Below, one piece after another: positions 59,424 through 64,000 of a DNA stretch of 64,000 bases. The translations under genes and the position numbers were made by a program. The stretch's first letter is position 1. Each line of letters opens with the position of its first letter. The DNA lies in the NCBI GenBank assembly GCA_035369845.1, contig DAOOVD010000002.1, positions 1 to 64,000 of the forward strand. Reading direction: 5' to 3'. The stretch is from DAOOVD01 sp035369845 (GTDB lineage: Bacteria > Bacillota > Desulfotomaculia > Desulfotomaculales > Pelotomaculaceae). Under the pieces are notes generated by a model. That model ran no database searches, was not told the DNA's origin, and saw only the letters and a program-made list of their open reading frames with translations.

Positions 59424-59455
59424 GAGCCAAAAACAACGTGCCACAAACCAAGTAA

Positions 59456-59484
59456 ATTATATCACATAAGATAATTGTTGACAA
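59456..59484 (-). promoter_or_regulatory. Sigma-A promoter of the rimP operon
   Basis: On the minus strand TTGTCA (59479-59484), 17 bases and a perfect TATAAT (59456-59461) lie just after the mgtC stop. It gives a leader of about 140 bases before rimP. Confidence 0.75.
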
Positions 59485-59500
59485 GGTCGAATTTTTTACG

Positions 59501-60172
59501 TCATGCCCGGTGTTCCACACTGTAAACCCCCGGCATTGCGGCAAGGCTCTGCATGATATCAACTATGCTGTCATCGGGGGTGGTTTTCAGACAGATTTCC
59601 AGATGCATCCTGCCGTCTTCACCGGTTTTACATACTTCAATCCTTTTTACCACACCGTGACCTTTCTCCAGAAAAGAACCGATCATCCCGACCTGTTGCG
59701 GCCGGTCGGAAGTGACAATGCTGATAGTTTCATATCTTTCGTCCCGTCGCCAAATATATTCAAAAGCACCCAGAAGCACCAAGGCAAATAAAACCAGGAA
59801 GGTTCCCAGCGTGGCCGCCAGATAGTATCCAGCCCCGCAGGCCAGGCCAAGGGAGGCAACCACCCACAGGCTTGCCGCAGTGGTCAGGCCCCGTACAAAC
59901 TGGCCCTCTTTCATTATTGCCCCGGCGCCGAGAAAACCGATGCCGCTCACGACCTGGGCCGCGATTCTTCCGGCATCGCCTTTGAACTCGTAGTGCATGC
60001 CTATCGACACTATCATTGCCAGGGCCGACCCTATACACACCAGAATGTGCGTTCTGAAACCGGCCGAGTGGGTCTTGTAACCTACATGGTGCCTTTCCCG
60101 TTCAAGCCCGATGAAACCCCCAATAATTACGGACATCACCAGCCTGACAATAATTTCTCCCTCGCTCAGCAA
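59501..60172 (-). CDS. MgtC/SapB family membrane protein
   Basis: The protein is about 223 residues. The N-terminal half is hydrophobic, with four to five membrane helices and the conserved IIGGFIGLERERHHVGYKTH and GIGFLGAGAIMKEG motifs. The C-terminal soluble domain is ACT-like. MgtC proteins affect magnesium homeostasis and membrane ATPase activity; the role here is unknown. I prefer TTG 60172, with AAGGGG eight bases upstream, over GTG 60190. It stands alone between the glycosyltransferase and rimP. Confidence 0.88.
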   Translation of the reverse strand: MLSEGEIIVRLVMSVIIGGFIGLERERHHVGYKTHSAGFRTHILVCIGSALAMIVSIGMHYEFKGDAGRIAAQVVSGIGFLGAGAIMKEGQFVRGLTTAASLWVVASLGLACGAGYYLAATLGTFLVLFALVLLGAFEYIWRRDERYETISIVTSDRPQQVGMIGSFLEKGHGVVKRIEVCKTGEDGRMHLEICLKTTPDDSIVDIMQSLAAMPGVYSVEHRA

Positions 60173-60244
60173 TTTTACTTCCCCTTGCACAGAATTTTTA
60201 TCACAGTTGCACTGGTCAACTGAATAATATATCTATTAAAATTA

Positions 60245-61417
60245 TCAGTCAACACACCGCATTTCTGCTCCGGCAGTTTTCGGCCGCTCTTTGTCCCCGA
60301 CCGCCCCCGCCATAATACGGACCGCGTCCAGGGCTGCCTTCGGCTTTCCGATGCTTCTCGCCTTTTCCGCCATCTTCCTTATTTTTTCTGGTTCGGCCAG
60401 TAACGATTCTATCGAAGCCGCCAGCGCTCTTTCCGTTACTCTCATACCCGCCCCTTTTGCGGAAATAAACTCGGCATTCCTTTCTTCCTGTCCCGGCAGC
60501 GGGTCAACAATCAAGACCGGCAGTCCGGCGGCCATGGCTTCCGCGCAGGTCAGCCCCCCAGACTTGCCCATCATGATGTCCGACGCCGCCATCAATCTGT
60601 GAATATCGTTTACAAAGCCGCATACCTTCGCCTTGCAGGCGAGTCCGGGAACCAGCCTCGAAAGTTTTTCCTGCAAGACGGCGTTGGTTCCGGTTACCAC
60701 TATAAGTTGGCAGTCACTCCTGGACCCGCTTATTTCTTTGACCGCCGACTCCAGAGGCCCCATGCCCAGCCCACCGCCGATAATGAGTATGGTGGAAAGG
60801 GACGGTTCCAGGCCCAATTCGGCCCTGATCTTTTCCTTGTCGTAATTACCGTTGAAATCCGGGTCGATAGGTATTCCAGTCGGGTATACACGTTCCGGCG
60901 AAATACCGAAATTCCAGCATTGAGAAACCAGTTCCTCATCTGCGACCAGGTAAAAATCCGTCTCTTTAAAAATCCAGAAGGAATGTACGGTATAGTCCGT
61001 TATTGCCGCCAATACCGGCCCCCGGTAGGCGCCCCTCCTTTTGATCCGGCAGATGACCCCTAGCGGGAACGGATGGGTGCATATTATTGCCTCCGGCCTT
61101 TTTATCTTAATATACTCCTCCAGTCTGGGCGAAGTTATCCTGTCAAGCACCTTGTTGAATTCGTCCTTGCCGCGACCGGAAAGGGGCTGCCCGAATTCCG
61201 CTTTTTTATAAATATATCCGTATATAACCGGGCTCATCTTCAATATTTCCATGTATGTGCCGAGGATAATTTTTTCAAGGAACGGGCTGGCATAACGGAA
61301 CGTATCGAGAATATCCACCTCCGCCCCGGCATGGAGATAACCGGCCGCTTTTTTTATCGCTTCCGCGGCCCTCATGTGTCCAAGGCCGACTGATACTGAC
61401 AACACAAGTACTTTCAT
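60245..61417 (-). CDS. Lipid glycosyltransferase of the MGDG synthase/MurG family
   Basis: The protein is 390 residues with a GT-B fold. It has VLSVSVGLGHMRAAEAIKKA at the N-terminus, as in monogalactosyldiacylglycerol synthase and UgtP, and the C-terminal nucleotide-sugar site GKSGGLTCAEAMAAGLPVLI and PLPGQEERNAEF. It probably adds sugars to diacylglycerol at the membrane; donor and number of sugars cannot be told. The start is ATG 61417 or TTG 61435; both have weak sites. It lies between proS and mgtC without evident coupling. Confidence 0.87.
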   Translation of the reverse strand: MKVLVLSVSVGLGHMRAAEAIKKAAGYLHAGAEVDILDTFRYASPFLEKIILGTYMEILKMSPVIYGYIYKKAEFGQPLSGRGKDEFNKVLDRITSPRLEEYIKIKRPEAIICTHPFPLGVICRIKRRGAYRGPVLAAITDYTVHSFWIFKETDFYLVADEELVSQCWNFGISPERVYPTGIPIDPDFNGNYDKEKIRAELGLEPSLSTILIIGGGLGMGPLESAVKEISGSRSDCQLIVVTGTNAVLQEKLSRLVPGLACKAKVCGFVNDIHRLMAASDIMMGKSGGLTCAEAMAAGLPVLIVDPLPGQEERNAEFISAKGAGMRVTERALAASIESLLAEPEKIRKMAEKARSIGKPKAALDAVRIMAGAVGDKERPKTAGAEMRCVD

Positions 61418-61494
61418 AAATCCGTCTATTTTCAATACCTTCTTCCCAAAACATTCTTACGAAGAATTCTTTTTAGAAAATTCTGGACCTGACA

Positions 61495-63207
61495 TCACAG
61501 GTCTTCCAGCAGTTCCCAAACCACTTCTTCCACTCTTTCCAGCGGAGCTACGGATACCCCACCGGTCCTCCGCACCCTTAGTTCAACGTATTTTTCCGCG
61601 GCCGCCCTTTCTCCGATCGTGATTCTCAGCGGGTAGCCGATCAGGTCTGCATCCTTAAATTTTACTCCGGCCCTTTCCTGGCGGTCGTCCAGGACCGTCT
61701 CGACCCCGCTCAGCGTCAAACGTCTGTACACTTCTCCGGCTACGGCCATTTGCGCCCCGTCTTTATGGCTGACTGGTATTATTACCGCATGAAAAGGGGC
61801 TATGCTTTTCGGCCAGATGATGCCGTCCCTGTCGTGGTTTTGCTCAATGGCCGCCGCCATGGTCCTGGTAACTCCGATACCGTAGCAGCCCATTACAATC
61901 GCCTTGCTCTGCCCGTTCTCATCCAGAAATGTAGCCCCAAGCGCCCGGCTGTATTTGTCACCCAGTTTAAAAATCTGTCCCACTTCGATTCCTTTTGTTC
62001 CCTTCAGCGGGCGGCCGCATTTCGGACAAGGCTCTCCTCCCTTTACCAGTCTTATGTCAGCAATCACATCGGGTTTAAAGTCCCGCCCGGGGTTTACATT
62101 TATATAGTGGGCGCCGTTCCTGTTGGCTCCGCAAACCGCGTTGACCATTTTCATCACTTCCAGATCGGCGACCATTCTAGCTCCCTTCAGCCCTACAGGG
62201 CCAGCATACCCCACCGGCGCACCAGTCAGAGTCCGGATTTCATCAGCGCCGGCCAGGTCGAGCCTGACACATCCGAGCGTGTTCAAAAGCTTTATCTCGT
62301 TTACTTCCCGGTCTCCTTTTATGAGGGCTGCCGCTATTCCCTTTTCAGTCGTGTAGAGAACCGTTTTTATTATTTTCTCGGGCCTAATTCCCAAAAATCC
62401 GGAAACTTCCTCCACCGAACGGAACCCCGGAGTGTCCTTCCAGCTCAACTGCGCAGGCACTTCATCAGCGCTTCCGGCTGCGGACACCTGGACCGCCTTC
62501 TCCACATTGGACGCATAATCACAGCCTTCCCTTTCACAAAAAAGCACCGTAGCCTCCCCGGAATCGGCGAGGACCATAAACTCGTGCGTATCGCTCCCGC
62601 CAATCGCTCCGGAATCCGCTTCAACTGGACGGAATCGCAGCCCGCAACGCTGGAATATTCTCGTATACGCTTCGTACATTTTCTTGTAGCTTGTATCAAG
62701 ACCTTCCTCATCTCTATCAAAAGAGTAGAGGTCTTTCATAATAAATTCTCTTCCCCGCATGAGTCCGAAGCGCGGCCGCCTCTCGTCCCTGTATTTGTTT
62801 TGGATCTGGTACAGCAGGAGGGGAAGCTGCCTGTACGAATTGACTTCTCCCCGGATCAGCGCGGTAATTATTTCTTCATGGGTCGGGCCGAGGGCAAATT
62901 CCCTGTTATGCCTGTCTTTCAGTCTGAAAAGCTCCGGTCCGTATACCTCCCAGCGTCCTGTCTCCAGCCATAATTCCGCAGGCTGGATTATCGGCATCAG
63001 CAATTCCTGCCCGCCCGCACGGTCCATTTCTTCCCTTATAATCTGCATTATCTTCTTAAGAACCCTGACGGCAAGCGGCAGGTAGGTATAGACTCCTGCC
63101 GCCGCCCGCCTGATAAATCCCGCCCTAAGCAAAAGCTGGTGGCTTACCACCTCGGCGTCGGCGGGCACCGATCTCGACGTTGGCGCCAACAACTCACTCG
63201 CTTTCAT
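61495..63207 (-). CDS. proS: Prolyl-tRNA synthetase
   Basis: This class II aminoacyl-tRNA synthetase is the bacterial type with an editing insertion. The protein is 570 residues: motif 1 around LLMPIIQPAELWLETGRW, motif 2 RDERRPRFGLMRGREFIMKD, the insertion domain (about residues 225-400) and motif 3 GCYGIGVTRTMAAAIEQNHD, then an anticodon-binding domain. I start at ATG 63207 with GGAGGG upstream; the frame is open to 63237. No T-box leader is visible in the 58-base gap before it. Confidence 0.97.
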   Translation of the reverse strand: MKASELLAPTSRSVPADAEVVSHQLLLRAGFIRRAAAGVYTYLPLAVRVLKKIMQIIREEMDRAGGQELLMPIIQPAELWLETGRWEVYGPELFRLKDRHNREFALGPTHEEIITALIRGEVNSYRQLPLLLYQIQNKYRDERRPRFGLMRGREFIMKDLYSFDRDEEGLDTSYKKMYEAYTRIFQRCGLRFRPVEADSGAIGGSDTHEFMVLADSGEATVLFCEREGCDYASNVEKAVQVSAAGSADEVPAQLSWKDTPGFRSVEEVSGFLGIRPEKIIKTVLYTTEKGIAAALIKGDREVNEIKLLNTLGCVRLDLAGADEIRTLTGAPVGYAGPVGLKGARMVADLEVMKMVNAVCGANRNGAHYINVNPGRDFKPDVIADIRLVKGGEPCPKCGRPLKGTKGIEVGQIFKLGDKYSRALGATFLDENGQSKAIVMGCYGIGVTRTMAAAIEQNHDRDGIIWPKSIAPFHAVIIPVSHKDGAQMAVAGEVYRRLTLSGVETVLDDRQERAGVKFKDADLIGYPLRITIGERAAAEKYVELRVRRTGGVSVAPLERVEEVVWELLEDL

Positions 63208-63265
63208 CCAATCCCTCCGGAATTGCGGCAAAAACATTTTTTCCAGCTGGAAATATCAGCTTTAA

Positions 63266-64000
63266 TCAAAGTTTTTCCACCTCTTTCAGCAGTTCGTCCA
63301 CCAGTTTGTCTTCTGAAACTTTCCGTACTATCTCGCCTTTGCGGAATATGAGGCCGGCCCCCCTCCCTCCAGCTATTCCCACATCTGCTTCCCTTGCTTC
63401 ACCGGGACCATTCACCACGCAACCCATAACCGCCACCTTCAGGGGTTTGTCCAGCGTTTTCAGTCTCTCTTCCACTTCTTCCGCAAGCTTTATTACATTT
63501 ATCCGGGTTCTTCCGCAGGTCGGGCAAGATATGATTTCAACCCCCCTGCGTCGTATTTCAAGGGCTCTTAAAATATCATAAGCCACCCTGATTTCGTGGG
63601 CGGGATCTCCGGTCAGGGAAACCCTCAACGTGTCGCCAATTCCTTCGTTGAGCAATATGCCGATACCCAGCGCCGACTTTACTGAACCGTAAAGCAGTGT
63701 TCCCGCTTCCGTTACTCCCACATGAAAAGGATAATCAACCTTTTCTGCCATCAATCGGTAAGCTTCAACCATCAAGGGCACGCAGGAAGCTTTCAGGGAA
63801 ATCTTGATGTCGTTGAAATTCATTTCCTCAAGAATACTCACATGCTCCATGGCGCTTTCGATCATGGCCGCGGGAGTAACACCTCCGTGTCTGCTCAGGA
63901 TCTGCCCGGCGATGGAGCCGGCATTTACGCCGATCCGGATCGGAACGCCGCGGTCCCTGGCCGCCCTGACCACCTCTTCTATCTTTTTTCGCCCGCCGAT
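63266..64000 (-). CDS. ispG: 4-hydroxy-3-methylbut-2-en-1-yl diphosphate synthase, C-terminal part (truncated by window edge)
   Basis: This iron-sulfur enzyme serves the MEP isoprenoid pathway. The visible 244 residues lack the N-terminus because the gene runs off the right edge (the first codons read IGGRKKIEEVV). The iron-sulfur ligands are in CPTCGRT and VMGCVVNGPGEA, with the catalytic glutamate in the latter. RIGVNAGSI and GDPAHEI are also typical. It lies upstream of proS, an order seen in many clostridia. Confidence 0.96.
   Translation of the reverse strand: MGGRKKIEEVVRAARDRGVPIRIGVNAGSIAGQILSRHGGVTPAAMIESAMEHVSILEEMNFNDIKISLKASCVPLMVEAYRLMAEKVDYPFHVGVTEAGTLLYGSVKSALGIGILLNEGIGDTLRVSLTGDPAHEIRVAYDILRALEIRRRGVEIISCPTCGRTRINVIKLAEEVEERLKTLDKPLKVAVMGCVVNGPGEAREADVGIAGGRGAGLIFRKGEIVRKVSEDKLVDELLKEVEKL

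Noticed and set aside
59420..59500. TTGACA on the plus strand near 59478 as a plus-strand promoter
   Set aside because: No plus-strand gene follows, and the same bases form the minus-strand promoter of rimP.
61750..62973. 407-residue plus-strand open frame opposite proS
   Set aside because: Despite its length it is antisense to prolyl-tRNA synthetase and shows no domain of its own; long antisense frames arise from codon bias.
1..64000. CRISPR arrays, tRNA or rRNA genes, phage genes
   Set aside because: I scanned the gaps between genes for regular repeats, cloverleaf-like ends and phage hallmark proteins and saw none.

Overview
The window is a chromosomal stretch of an anaerobic, endospore-forming Firmicute. 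The gene content and gene order fit a Peptococcaceae-type organism of the Pelotomaculum/Desulfotomaculum kind; that placement is inference from gene families, not from a search. Base composition looks fairly even, strong GGAGG-type ribosome binding sites are common, and many genes start with GTG or TTG. Almost everything lies on the minus strand. The plus-strand genes are nagA at the left edge and the fakA/degV pair.

Layout, left to right. Positions 1-75 resemble the end of an IS21-type element, followed by nagA (+). Positions 1338-8630 hold a B12 operon (transcribed cobU-cobQ-cbiB-cbiA-cobS-cobD-cobC) behind a cobalamin riboswitch with a built-in terminator. Positions 8851-12215 hold a small coiled-coil protein, an LL-diaminopimelate-type aminotransferase, a PHP phosphoesterase and a membrane dipeptidase. 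Positions 12301-19044 carry the conserved spoVS-ymdB-rny-recX-recA-cinA block, with a sigma-H-like promoter before spoVS and a LexA box before recA. Positions 19158-23715 hold a short FtsH-like protease with a membrane partner, pgsA, rimO and yajQ. The fakA/degV pair (+) follows, then a 97-bp hairpin element.

Positions 26527-38727 contain a rodZ-like gene, selenouridine synthase mnmH, the ftsK/spoIIIE translocase, uppP, ylzJ, tepA, RNase J, dapA, aspartokinase and asd. Positions 38840-49670 contain dipicolinate synthase dpaB/dpaA, dapB, a serine dehydrogenase-type proteinase, ymxH, dut, an M16 peptidase, a DD-carboxypeptidase, ylxY and pnp. Positions 49920-59312 contain rpsO, a small two-gene pair, ribF, truB, nrnA, rbfA, infB, ylxQ, rnpM, nusA and rimP. 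The right edge holds mgtC, a lipid glycosyltransferase, proS and a truncated ispG.

Read against transcription, from rimP down to spoVS the order matches the core order known from Bacillus subtilis: nusA-ylxR-ylxQ-infB-rbfA-truB-ribF-rpsO-pnp-ylxY-mlpA-ymxH-spoVFA-spoVFB-asd-dapG-dapA-rnj-tepA-ylzJ-spoIIIE-ymfM-pgsA-cinA-recA-rny-ymdB-spoVS. The genes inserted into this backbone are the likely accessory content: the proteinase at 41575, the membrane protein at 43137, uppP, mnmH, fakA/degV, the FtsH-like pair and the 172-residue protein at 13487. Functionally the window joins lysine and dipicolinate synthesis for spores, B12 synthesis, ribosome assembly and RNA decay, cell-wall recycling and DNA repair. 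I did not find a CRISPR array, rRNA, tRNA, phage or recognised defence island. The best candidates for undescribed biology are the structured region at 14055-14292 and the FtsH-like/membrane partner pair.
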